A stretch of DNA of 18,466 bases, from assembly GCA_035267185.1 (NCBI GenBank), contig DATFLY010000091.1, positions 1 through 18,466 of the forward strand. The letters run 5' to 3'. Source of the stretch: JAUIBE01 sp035267185 (GTDB lineage: Bacteria > Pseudomonadota > Gammaproteobacteria > Xanthomonadales > SZUA-36). The position numbers were made by a program, and so were the translations under genes. This document shows positions 8,087 to 15,771 of the stretch, one piece after another (position 1 is the first letter of the stretch; each line of letters opens with the position of its first letter). A model generated the notes under the pieces. The model searched no databases. It saw only the letters and a program-made list of their open reading frames with translations, and had not been told where the DNA came from.

Positions 8087-9400
8087 GTGACGACACAGGG
8101 AGCCAGGTATCATGGCGTGAAACTCGCAATCGGCGGACTGCTTCTGATCGGGGCAGGATGGTTGCTGGGTTATCCGCTGATCACCGCGCTGGTGGCACTT
8201 GCTGCCTATGGCGCATGGAACCTGATCAATATTTATCGTCTCCGTTGGTGGTTGCAGCACAAACCTGACTCGGAATTACCGCAAAGCCTTGGAATGTGGG
8301 CAGAGATTTTCAATCGAATCAGCACACTGGAAAGGACGAACAGTGAACAGGAGGAGCAGCATCGAAAGGTAATCCGCAATTTTCAGAGCCTGACTGATGC
8401 CCTGCCTGATGCAACCCTGGTGATTGATGAGCACGGGACAATCAAGTGGTTCAACAATACCGCTCGCAAGATCCTGGGCCTCAGGAATCCTGAGGATCTC
8501 GGTCAGTCGGTCACCAACCTGCTGCGTGGCCCGGACTTTGCCAACTGGCTGGCCGTTCAGGACGAGGTCAAAAGCAAACTCAAGATGACCTCGCCGACCG
8601 ATGAAAACACCTGGTTCAGCATCGTTGCCGTGGACTATCTTGAAGACCAGCGTCTGCTGATCCTCCAGGATGTCACTGACGTCCATAACATGAACCAGGT
8701 CCGTCGTGATTTTGTGGCCAACATTTCCCATGAAATGCGAACCCCCCTGACCGTTCTGTTCGGCTATCTCGAGATGCTCCAGGAATCGGATGACGAGAAT
8801 TCCGAGGTGGTGAAAAAAATGCGCACCCAGGCGCAACAGATGCATGAACTGCTATCAGACCTGCTTGAACTTTCGCGGTTACAGAGTGACCAGATTATTG
8901 GGGAAGAAGAGGAAATCAACGTTGCGGCGCTCGTTTCCCAGCTGCTTGAGCAAATTGAAGAAATCAGCCGCGGGAACCACGAGATTGAATTCAAAATCGA
9001 TCCTGATCTCTACATCAGGGGAATATCCACAGACATCGAAAGTGCGTTTCGCAACCTGCTCGTCAATGCAATAAGTTACACTCCTGCTGGAGGCAAGGTT
9101 TCAGTTTGCTGGTGCGCAACCGATGAAGGTGCTGAGTTCAGCGTGGCTGACACCGGGATCGGAATACCAGCACGTGACATACCGCGTCTGACTGAGCGTT
9201 TTTACCGGGTTGCACTCGATCGTGCTCGTGCAACCGGAGGCACCGGACTCGGCCTGGCAATTGTCAAACACGTGTTGAATGCACACCAGGCAAAATTGAG
9301 AATCACAAGCGAACTGGGTGAAGGCAGTAAATTCAGATGCATCTTTCCGGAATCAAAAATCTTCTACCAATCAACCCAGAAAGAGGCTGCGAGCTCTTGA
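8087..9400 (+). CDS. phoR: Phosphate regulon sensor histidine kinase PhoR
   Basis: PhoR is the inner-membrane kinase and phosphatase for PhoB, usually controlled through the Pst transporter and PhoU. The 437-residue product has a short N-terminal hydrophobic pair (about 11-47) and a basic YRLRWWLQ linker like E. coli PhoR. A PAS domain follows (about 100-200, LPDATLVIDEHGTIKWFN), then HisKA with H215 in NISHEMRTPL, and an ATPase domain with N-box NLLVNAISYTP (323-333), G1 DTGIGI (355-360) and G2 GGTGLGLAI (384-392). As in other PhoR proteins there is no large periplasmic domain. The start is a GTG at 8087, 17 nt after phoB; a second in-frame GTG at 8117 has a slightly better purine-rich sequence upstream and cannot be excluded. 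The stop overlaps the pstS start as TTGA. Confidence 0.95.
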   Translation: MTTQGARYHGVKLAIGGLLLIGAGWLLGYPLITALVALAAYGAWNLINIYRLRWWLQHKPDSELPQSLGMWAEIFNRISTLERTNSEQEEQHRKVIRNFQSLTDALPDATLVIDEHGTIKWFNNTARKILGLRNPEDLGQSVTNLLRGPDFANWLAVQDEVKSKLKMTSPTDENTWFSIVAVDYLEDQRLLILQDVTDVHNMNQVRRDFVANISHEMRTPLTVLFGYLEMLQESDDENSEVVKKMRTQAQQMHELLSDLLELSRLQSDQIIGEEEEINVAALVSQLLEQIEEISRGNHEIEFKIDPDLYIRGISTDIESAFRNLLVNAISYTPAGGKVSVCWCATDEGAEFSVADTGIGIPARDIPRLTERFYRVALDRARATGGTGLGLAIVKHVLNAHQAKLRITSELGEGSKFRCIFPESKIFYQSTQKEAASS

Positions 9401-10398
9401 CAAGACTGCTGTCCGGCTTCGCCCTGACAGGTCTGATCTGGGGATTGATGGTCTCGAGTGTGGCTGCGCAACCACAAGTTGATGAGGAACTGCCGGATTA
9501 CAAGAGACTCAGCGGTATTTCCGGAAACATTTCGAGCATCGGGTCAGACACGCTTTCAAACCTGATGACTTTGTGGGCGGAAGAGTTCAAGCGCAATTAT
9601 CCGGGCGTCAATATTCAAATTCAGTCCGCAGGATCGGCTACAACGCCACCGGCAATGAGCGAGGGCACCTCGAACCTGGGTCCGATGAGCCGCCTGATGA
9701 AAGACAGCGAGATTCAGGACTTTGAACAGACCCATGGCTATAAACCAACACCCGTGGCCGTTGCGATCGATGCCCTGGCCATATTCGTGCATAAGGACAA
9801 CCCCATCGAAGGTCTCACCATTGAGCAGGTTGATGGAATATTTTCTTCGACCCTATTGTGCGGAAGCTCAAGTCCCATAACAAAGTGGGGTCAACTCGGA
9901 CTTGAAGGCGATTGGCGCAATCGATCAATTCAACTGTACGGGCGTAACTCCGTATCCGGCACCTACGGGCATTTCAAATTGCATGCGATGTGCAAGGGCG
10001 ATTTCAAAGCCGAAGTCAACGAACAGCCAGGATCGGCTTCCGTTGTTCAGGCGGTCAGCGCCTCACTCAACGGCATCGGCTATTCCGGTATGGGTTACAC
10101 AACGTCCTCAGTCCGTCGCCTTCCGCTTGCAAGGGAATCGGGCAAGGCGTTTATTGAAGCCTCCCGGGATAATGCGCTGAATGGGACTTACCCGCTGGCG
10201 CGGTTCCTCTATATCTATATCAACATTCCGCCCAACGAAGCGCCTGACCCGTTGACTCAACAGTTTGTTCACATGGCTTTGTCAAAGCAGGGGCAGGAGA
10301 TCGTCGTTAAAGACGGCTATGTCCCCCTCCCGGCCGCTGTCGCTGAAAGGGAATTGAAAAAGATCCTTCCGCCCCAGCCAGCTGAACCGGCTGACTAG
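9397..10398 (+). CDS. pstS: Phosphate-binding periplasmic protein, PstS family
   Basis: The product should bind phosphate in the periplasm for an ABC importer. Starting at the TTG at 9397 gives a clean signal peptide: MTRLL, a hydrophobic core and VAA-Q at residues 22-25, then a mature domain; total 333 residues. An in-frame ATG at 9337 would bury the signal inside phoR coding sequence. Phosphate-contact loops resemble those of PstS-like proteins: GSDTLSNLM near the mature N-terminus, SAGSATTPPA and GPMSRLM in the middle, and GRNSVSGTYGHFK. Cysteines in STLLCG and AMCKG could form a disulfide. It sits between phoR and ppx with no pstC, pstA, pstB or phoU in the window, so its permease must be elsewhere or it may act as a binding or sensing protein. 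The TTGA overlap implies coupling to PhoR. Confidence 0.9.
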   Translation: MTRLLSGFALTGLIWGLMVSSVAAQPQVDEELPDYKRLSGISGNISSIGSDTLSNLMTLWAEEFKRNYPGVNIQIQSAGSATTPPAMSEGTSNLGPMSRLMKDSEIQDFEQTHGYKPTPVAVAIDALAIFVHKDNPIEGLTIEQVDGIFSSTLLCGSSSPITKWGQLGLEGDWRNRSIQLYGRNSVSGTYGHFKLHAMCKGDFKAEVNEQPGSASVVQAVSASLNGIGYSGMGYTTSSVRRLPLARESGKAFIEASRDNALNGTYPLARFLYIYINIPPNEAPDPLTQQFVHMALSKQGQEIVVKDGYVPLPAAVAERELKKILPPQPAEPAD

Positions 10399-10419
10399 GC
10401 GCCAACCTTCGGAAAGGTC

Positions 10420-11940
10420 ATGACACCTCCCGAGCGAGCCAATACCTATGCGGCGGTTGATCTGGGCAGCAACAGTTTCCACCTGCTGGTTTCGCGCCGC
10501 GAGCATGGCCAGCTTCGGGTGATTGATCAGATAAAGGAAATGGTTCGCCTGGGTGGCGGCCTGGATCACCAGGGAAGGCTCGACAGTGAAACGACAGACA
10601 GGGCGCACGCCTGTCTTGCACGTTTTGGACAACGTCTGCGCGGCATTCCCGATGACAACATCCGTGCGGTAGGCACCCAGACTTTTCGGCGTCTGCGCAA
10701 TGTCAATGCGTTCCTGATGGTGGCTGAGACAGCACTGGGATGCAGCATCGACATCATCGGTGGGCGTGAAGAAGCCAGGCTAATTTATCTTGGTGTATCC
10801 CAGGGTGTTTCCGGTCATGAAGGACGACGACTGGTCATCGATATCGGTGGCGGCAGTACCGAGCTGATCATTGGTGAAGGCCTGGTGCCTATTGAAATGG
10901 AGAGCGTCCAGTATGGCTGTGTGTCCATGACCCGCCGTTTCTTCTCAAACGGGAAAATCACTACCAAACAATGGCATGAGGCAATCAGTTCCGTGCTGGC
11001 TGACCTGCAGGAGCTCAGGATTCGTTATCAGCAGGCTGGCTGGCAGAAAACTGTCGGCTCATCCGGGACCATCAAAGCAGTTGCCAGCATCTGCGAGCAA
11101 CAGGGTTGGAGTGAACGGGGCATAACACCGGTCAGCCTCAAAAGGCTGATCAGGGCCATGATTGAATTCGGCACCATAGACAAGGTCAAACTAACCGGCC
11201 TTTCCGAGCGTCGTCATCCGGTTTTGATTGGCGGACTGGTCGTACTGGCTGCCTGTTTTGAAGCATTCGAACTCCGCCACATGGAGGTATCGCCCTTTGC
11301 TCTGAGGGAAGGATTGCTTCACGACCTTTTGGGCCGGCTGGAGCATCGTGATCCGCGCGACAGTACGGTGGCTGCTTTCAAAAAACGCTATAGCGTAGAC
11401 CCGAACCAGGCTGACAGGGTGAAAACATGCGCCCTGAAGGCCTGCGAACAAATCGCCAATGACATGTTTCTGAGGCCGGTTCACCGTGACCTGCTGGGAT
11501 GGGCTGCCGACCTTCATGAAATTGGATTGGGCGTTTCGCATAGCCATTTTCAGAAACACTCCGCCTACCTGATCGAGCATTCCGACATGCCCGGCTTCTC
11601 AACCCAGGAACAACTTTTCCTGGCTGCCCTGATTAGTAACCACAGGCGAGCCATTGGATCCGGATATACAGAAAGCCTGCCGACACGACTCCATGAACCA
11701 TTGCGTGTCACCCTGTTTTGTCTGCGGTTTGCTTCCGTGCTGTGTCGCTCCAGGGAAGACTCAGCGGTTCCTGCCTTTACCCTGGCTGCCCAGGATCGTT
11801 CATTTACCATTCGTTTCTCAGAAAAATGGGCAACGAAGCATCCATTGACGGTCGCTGACCTTGAGGGGGAAGTTGAAATGCTCAAGAAGATTGGTCTGCG
11901 GCTTAAATTCAGCTTGAGCCCGACCACCAAAACCGCATGA
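10420..11940 (+). CDS. ppx: Exopolyphosphatase Ppx (Ppx/GppA family)
   Basis: Ppx removes terminal phosphate from inorganic polyphosphate. The 506 residues match E. coli Ppx (513) over the whole length. They contain the phosphate-1 motif AAVDLGSNSFH at 11-21, VGTQTFR at 84-90, the catalytic glutamate about E118 in GGREEARLIYLGV, DIGGGSTELI at 141-150, GSSGTIKA at 213-220, and the C-terminal HD-like domain with WAADLHEIGL at 361-370 and KHSAYLIEHSDMPGF. GppA (pppGpp phosphatase) is the alternative, but the full-length resemblance and the pho setting favour Ppx. A purine-rich GGAAAGG lies just before the ATG. It starts 21 nt after pstS and overlaps epmA as ATGA. Confidence 0.93.
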   Translation: MTPPERANTYAAVDLGSNSFHLLVSRREHGQLRVIDQIKEMVRLGGGLDHQGRLDSETTDRAHACLARFGQRLRGIPDDNIRAVGTQTFRRLRNVNAFLMVAETALGCSIDIIGGREEARLIYLGVSQGVSGHEGRRLVIDIGGGSTELIIGEGLVPIEMESVQYGCVSMTRRFFSNGKITTKQWHEAISSVLADLQELRIRYQQAGWQKTVGSSGTIKAVASICEQQGWSERGITPVSLKRLIRAMIEFGTIDKVKLTGLSERRHPVLIGGLVVLAACFEAFELRHMEVSPFALREGLLHDLLGRLEHRDPRDSTVAAFKKRYSVDPNQADRVKTCALKACEQIANDMFLRPVHRDLLGWAADLHEIGLGVSHSHFQKHSAYLIEHSDMPGFSTQEQLFLAALISNHRRAIGSGYTESLPTRLHEPLRVTLFCLRFASVLCRSREDSAVPAFTLAAQDRSFTIRFSEKWATKHPLTVADLEGEVEMLKKIGLRLKFSLSPTTKTA

Positions 11941-12905
11941 ACCGTTCTGACTGGCGACCGGGCGCCTCGCGACAGGCGCTCGAATCCAGGGCGAATCTAC
12001 TGGCAGGAATCCGCGAGTTCTTTCGGGAAAAAGGTGTCATGGAAGTGGAAACACCTGTGCTGTCATGTGCCTGCAACAGCGACCCAAACATCAACAGTAT
12101 TTCGACTGACTCAGGCAGACCACGATTTCTCAGGACTTCCCCCGAATACCCGATGAAACGTCTCCTTGCCTCCGGTTCAGGTGATATCTACGAACTCGGC
12201 CGGGTTTTCAGGAAAGGCGAACAGGGCCGCAGTCACAATCCCGAGTTCACGATGGCCGAATGGTACCGACTGGGTATGGATTACCTCAGCCTTGCCGACG
12301 AGGTCGTAGAATTTATACGCTATTGCGGAAAGTGTTGTTCAGAGCTCGATTTTCACGCCTGGCCGGTCAATCGCCTGACTTATCGTGAGCTTTTCCTGGA
12401 ATATGCAGGCATCGACGTTTTCCTGGCCAATGAGATGGAGCTGGCTGCAGTTGCAGCCGAACGCGGAATCGTTTCCATGCCGCTGGAGCACGAAGAATGG
12501 CTGGACCTGCTGATGGCACAACTGATTCAACCGGCGTTACCTGGCGAAACTTTCACCATTGTCCACGACTACCCTGCCGAACAGGCTGCTCTTTCCAGGA
12601 TCCGCGAGGACGACCCGCCTGTCGCCGAACGATTCGAGGTTTTCGCTGGCCAGCAGGAACTTGCAAACGGCTACCAGGAGTTGACTGACGCAGCCGAGCA
12701 GCGCCGGCGTTTTGAAAAAGAACAACGACTGCAGAATATTCGTGGCGACGACGAAACGCTGCTCGATGAAAACCTGTTGGCCGCGCTCGAATACGGAATG
12801 CCGGAATGTTCCGGAGTCGCGCTTGGCGTTGATCGCCTGCTGATGCTATGTCTCAATGTCGATGACATCGGTATGGTTTTGTCGTTTCCGTATGACCGGG
12901 CGTGA
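11937..12905 (+). CDS. epmA: Elongation factor P--(R)-beta-lysine ligase EpmA
   Basis: EpmA (GenX/PoxA/YjeA) is a truncated class II lysyl-tRNA-synthetase homologue without the tRNA-anticodon domain that attaches beta-lysine to a conserved lysine of EF-P, easing ribosome stalling at proline runs. The 322 residues (E. coli 325) contain motif 1 around GVMEVETPVLS (33-43), motif 2 FLRTSPEYPMKRLLASG to HNPEFTMAEWYR (64-111), the amino-acid-site segment RFEVFAGQQELANGYQELTD (232-251), and motif 3 GVALGVDRLLML (293-304). The N-terminal OB-fold of LysRS is absent, as expected. The ATG overlaps the ppx stop (ATGA), so it is probably the last gene of the phosphate operon. EpmB and EF-P are not in the window. 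Confidence 0.95.
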   Translation: MNRSDWRPGASRQALESRANLLAGIREFFREKGVMEVETPVLSCACNSDPNINSISTDSGRPRFLRTSPEYPMKRLLASGSGDIYELGRVFRKGEQGRSHNPEFTMAEWYRLGMDYLSLADEVVEFIRYCGKCCSELDFHAWPVNRLTYRELFLEYAGIDVFLANEMELAAVAAERGIVSMPLEHEEWLDLLMAQLIQPALPGETFTIVHDYPAEQAALSRIREDDPPVAERFEVFAGQQELANGYQELTDAAEQRRRFEKEQRLQNIRGDDETLLDENLLAALEYGMPECSGVALGVDRLLMLCLNVDDIGMVLSFPYDRA

Positions 12906-12928
12906 ATGAAAAGATCGCAGGGGTTTGG

Positions 12929-13009
12929 GGGATTTTTCAAAACCCGTCGTAAATACATCCCTGTAGACTCGGATGCGGCTTCCCTGCCGCATACGGTTTT
13001 GAAAAACCC
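12929..13009 (+). repeat. Palindromic element, copy 1 (shortest arms)
   Basis: The 52-nt core is 12944-12995. Arms TTTTTCAAAAC (12933-12943) and GTTTTGAAAAA (12996-13006) are complementary; GGG (12929-12931) then pairs with CCC (13007-13009) with one bulged A. GGGT (12921) and ACCC (13011) may extend it. The core holds hairpin A (TACA-TCCC-TGTA) and hairpin B with stem ATGCGGC/GCCGCAT. It starts about 23 nt after the epmA stop, in the sense orientation. Confidence 0.88.
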
Positions 13010-13062
13010 TACCCAACACGGCAATCCCAACCGATAAGGCCTGACAACCAGGTCACAAGAGC

Positions 13063-13152
13063 AACCAGGCTCTCCCAAAACACGTCATGAATACATCCCT
13101 GTAGACTCGGATGATTCATCCCTGAATCATACGGTTTTGGGAGAGCCTGGTT
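13063..13152 (+). repeat. Palindromic element, copy 2 (19-bp perfect arms)
   Basis: The left arm 13063-13081 and right arm 13134-13152 are perfect inverted repeats of 19 bp. The 52-nt core is 13082-13133. Hairpin A is TACA-TCCC-TGTA; hairpin B has an 8-bp stem ATGATTCA/TGAATCAT around TCCC. It is in tandem with copy 1, 53 bp further on, and about 90 bp before the secreted hydrolase gene. Confidence 0.92.
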
Positions 13153-13240
13153 ACCCTTGCGACTCGCTCATGACGAACCTCGGTTGATGCGTGATGTCTC
13201 TATTGGTTACGCTACTGGAAACTCAAAAAAGGCCTGCAAT

Positions 13241-15382
13241 TTGAAACTCGCTCTTATCTCAGCTCTACTGATATTTGCATCAAACACACTCGCACAGACT
13301 GCACTGGATACTTACGTCGGCCAGGACGACGGTGTTTTCGCCTATGAGGAATATGACAGCGATGGCGGCATTGGCTGGACCACGCGCCTTTTCAAGATGA
13401 CCTCACAACGCTGGCGTGGCGACGATGACGTCGATTGCGAGCGCCGGCTTGCAGACAGCTGGGTCGATGCCTGTGACCTGTGGCAGCACGAAATCATCAT
13501 GTACATCCCCGATACCATCCGGCTCGGAAGCCTCGGCGGAACAGAGCATACAGCTGTCCTTTTGATCAATGGCGGCAACAATTCAGGTGAACTGATACGC
13601 GAGGGCAGCGATTACGGCGGACCGCTGGCGCTGTATACCAATGCAGTCATCGTCGAGGTCCGGCAGGTTCCTAACCAACCGTATTATTTCGATGCAGAAC
13701 CAGGGCGGCAACGCTCAGAAGATGAGCTTCTTGGTTACAGTATCGACCGATACTTTGATGCCGAAGATCCTTCGTGGCCGGCGCTTGCCCCCATGACCAA
13801 ATCGGTGGTGCGGGCCATGGATACAGTTCAACAGTTCATACAGACCAAACACGACCACGAAATCGATGATTTTGTTGTCCTGGGCGGATCCAAACGTGGT
13901 TGGACAACCTGGCTGACAGCTGCCGTCGACCCAAGGGTCAAGGCCATAATGCCGGCCTCAATCGAGGTGCACGAACTCCAGAAACAGCTTGAACACCAAC
14001 ATGCCAGCTATGGCTTTTTCGCCCCGGCCACAGTTGATTACGTTGAAGCCAACCTGGTATGCCAGCTTGCAAGCGATACCAGTGGCCAGTTGCGGGAGCT
14101 GATAGACCCTGCGGTCTACAACGACCGCTACACCATGCCCAAGTTTATTCTCAATTCCACCGGAGACCAGTTTTTCGTCGTGGATTCGAGCCGCTTTTAT
14201 TACCAGGACCTGCCGGAACCGAAGCAGATCCGCATGGCACCAAACACCGACCACAAGCAAAGCTCTGATGCCATTATCAGCGGTCTGGGTTGGCTTCTTG
14301 ATGCAATCGACGATGATCTTCCCGGTGAACAGATCGAGTGGACTACCAATGCAGTGGGCGAAATCAGGCTCACCACCCAGGGCAATGAGCAGGAAGTTTT
14401 GCACTGGAGCGCCTCGAACGATAAACGTGATTTTCGCCTTGAATCCATCGGTGAAGCCTGGACAAGCGAGCCGTTGGAAAAGAACGAGAACGGCGAGTAT
14501 GTAGCCGAATCTTTTCTTCTGGAACTCGGGTGGTATGCGCATTTTATCGAGGTTCGATACGAAACCATTGACCTCCCCGGTCTGGACCCAGTGATCGAGT
14601 CTTACACCACTGAAGTCGCTTTTGTCCTGGACCGTCTGCCCTTTGAGCCATTCGACTGCTCCCGGCCCATGAATATCCTGAGTGGCATGTGGTGGGATCC
14701 AGCCACCAACGGCCAGGGCATCGATGTCAATCAATTTAATGACACCCTGATATTTGGCCCCTGGTATCTCTACGACGAAAACGGCAATCCATTCTGGGCG
14801 ACATTTACCGGGCAACTGGAAGGCACGCGTGCTCGAGGCGAACTGCGCGAATACACCGGCCCGATGTTCGGACCAGGATTTGATTTGGATTTCGATCCTG
14901 AACTGGTCAGCGAGCGCATCGCCGGACAGGGCACCATGGCGTTCCTGAGCACCGGAAATGGTGTGTTCCACTACGGTTTCGATGACCAAAGTGGAGGCTT
15001 TCATCGGGACCTTAATATCGAACAGATCGATTCCCGTCCCAACGGTCCACGTTCAGGACATTACTGGAATCCTGATCAATCGGGTCATGGTTTCCAGTTC
15101 AATCACAAGGACGATGTCATTTTCGGCACCTGGTACACATACGATTCAGCCGGAAACCCGACCTGGTACCTGTTTGTAGGCTCGATGCTGGACGAGGACA
15201 GCGCGACTGCAGATGTCTTCAGTTATACCGGCTCGCCCTTGAGCAATGACGATTGGCAGGAGGAACTGCTGCAGGAAACGCCAGCGGGCACCATGACCAT
15301 CGAATTTGGTGAAGATGACACCGCCATGGTGACCATCACCGTCAATGGCATTACAGGAGAGTATCCGCTGGTGCGAATCTAA
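13241..15382 (+). CDS. Secreted PhoPQ-activated pathogenicity-related (PqaA-like) alpha/beta hydrolase with two C-terminal repeat domains
   Basis: From the TTG at 13241 (AAAAAAGG 9 nt upstream) the 713-residue product has a clear signal peptide, MKLALISALLIFASNTLAQ. Residues about 20-470 resemble the PhoPQ-related/PqaA family: an RLFKMTSQRWR strand region, LLINGGNNSG, the nucleophile elbow GGSKRGW with S217, a probable acid D309 in NSTGDQFF, and H338 in NTDHKQ. PqaA proteins are alpha/beta-hydrolase-like; their substrate is not settled. After that come two similar domains of about 110 residues (about 481-592 and 605-713). They share SG-x-(W/Y)-W-(D/N)-P, then a GxG turn, then WY-x-YD-x-x-GNP-x-W. 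Such repeats are appended to various secreted proteins in related bacteria. An ATG at 13187 is possible but would put the signal peptide too far in. The gene sits alone between palindromic copies 2 and 3. Confidence 0.85.
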   Translation: MKLALISALLIFASNTLAQTALDTYVGQDDGVFAYEEYDSDGGIGWTTRLFKMTSQRWRGDDDVDCERRLADSWVDACDLWQHEIIMYIPDTIRLGSLGGTEHTAVLLINGGNNSGELIREGSDYGGPLALYTNAVIVEVRQVPNQPYYFDAEPGRQRSEDELLGYSIDRYFDAEDPSWPALAPMTKSVVRAMDTVQQFIQTKHDHEIDDFVVLGGSKRGWTTWLTAAVDPRVKAIMPASIEVHELQKQLEHQHASYGFFAPATVDYVEANLVCQLASDTSGQLRELIDPAVYNDRYTMPKFILNSTGDQFFVVDSSRFYYQDLPEPKQIRMAPNTDHKQSSDAIISGLGWLLDAIDDDLPGEQIEWTTNAVGEIRLTTQGNEQEVLHWSASNDKRDFRLESIGEAWTSEPLEKNENGEYVAESFLLELGWYAHFIEVRYETIDLPGLDPVIESYTTEVAFVLDRLPFEPFDCSRPMNILSGMWWDPATNGQGIDVNQFNDTLIFGPWYLYDENGNPFWATFTGQLEGTRARGELREYTGPMFGPGFDLDFDPELVSERIAGQGTMAFLSTGNGVFHYGFDDQSGGFHRDLNIEQIDSRPNGPRSGHYWNPDQSGHGFQFNHKDDVIFGTWYTYDSAGNPTWYLFVGSMLDEDSATADVFSYTGSPLSNDDWQEELLQETPAGTMTIEFGEDDTAMVTITVNGITGEYPLVRI

Positions 15383-15394
15383 GTCCGGTGGAGT

Positions 15395-15498
15395 GGGAGC
15401 TACCAGGTCTCTTTCGAAACACGCTATGAATACATCCCTGTACGCTCGGATGATTCATCCCTGAATCATACGGTTTCGAAAGAGACCTGGTAGCTCCC
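15395..15498 (+). repeat. Palindromic element, copy 3 (26-bp perfect arms)
   Basis: The arms 15395-15420 and 15473-15498 are perfect 26-bp inverted repeats. TGGAGT (15389-15394) and ACTCCA (15505-15510) add six more pairs across a 6-nt bulge. The 52-nt core is 15421-15472, with hairpin B identical to copy 2. Unlike the others, bases 4-6 and 23-24 of the core differ (CTA, CG). It starts 12 nt after the stop of the PqaA-like gene, in sense orientation. Confidence 0.92.
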
Positions 15499-15661
15499 CC
15501 CACAACTCCAGTGCCTCTGGACAAGCACGCCGCTCCAGAATGACGCAGTCCACAAAACGTCATGACTCAGCGGAATGCCAATGCCATGAGGCTCGAAAGC
15601 ACGAAGGTCTAATTGGTGAGCCTGATTCTGGCGGTGTCATGCAGGTTGGGAAGGCGCTCAG
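15499..15661. other. Non-coding stretch between palindromic copies 3 and 4
   Basis: No convincing gene, tRNA or promoter was found here. A small hairpin, TCCAG (15507-15511) with CTGGA (15517-15521), and an ACGTCATGA at about 15557 that resembles the start of the element core are the only structures noted. The latter may be chance or a decayed fragment. Confidence 0.5.
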
Positions 15662-15771
15662 GGTCTGAGCAAGAGACCCCTCTCCAAAACCGTATGCGGC
15701 ATGGACGCCGCATCCGAGTCTACAGGGATGTATTTACGACGTGTTTTGGAGAGGGGTCTCTTGCTCAGACC
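15662..15771 (-). repeat. Palindromic element, copy 4 (29-bp perfect arms)
   Basis: The arms 15662-15690 and 15743-15771 are perfect 29-bp inverted repeats. The 52-nt core (15691-15742) reads on the minus strand: hairpin A TACA-TCCC-TGTA, hairpin B stem ATGCGGC/GCCGCAT with loop GTCCAT. It starts 13 nt beyond the stop of the minus-strand kinase gene, so it again follows a gene in sense orientation. Confidence 0.92.

Noticed and set aside
13958..15004. 348-codon open frame antisense to the PqaA-like gene
   Set aside because: It is long but a mirror of the sense frame; the sense product has a signal peptide, catalytic motifs and repeats, and the antisense one shows none.
12929..15771. Integron attC sites or a CRISPR array
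   Set aside because: attC sites keep their ends and vary inside, the reverse of what is seen; no integrase is present. Only four copies at irregular spacing with genes between them excludes CRISPR.
12929..15771. Simple intrinsic terminators
   Set aside because: The hairpins are strong but no T-run follows any right arm, and the conserved 52-nt core goes beyond what a terminator needs. A role at 3' ends is kept as a finding only.
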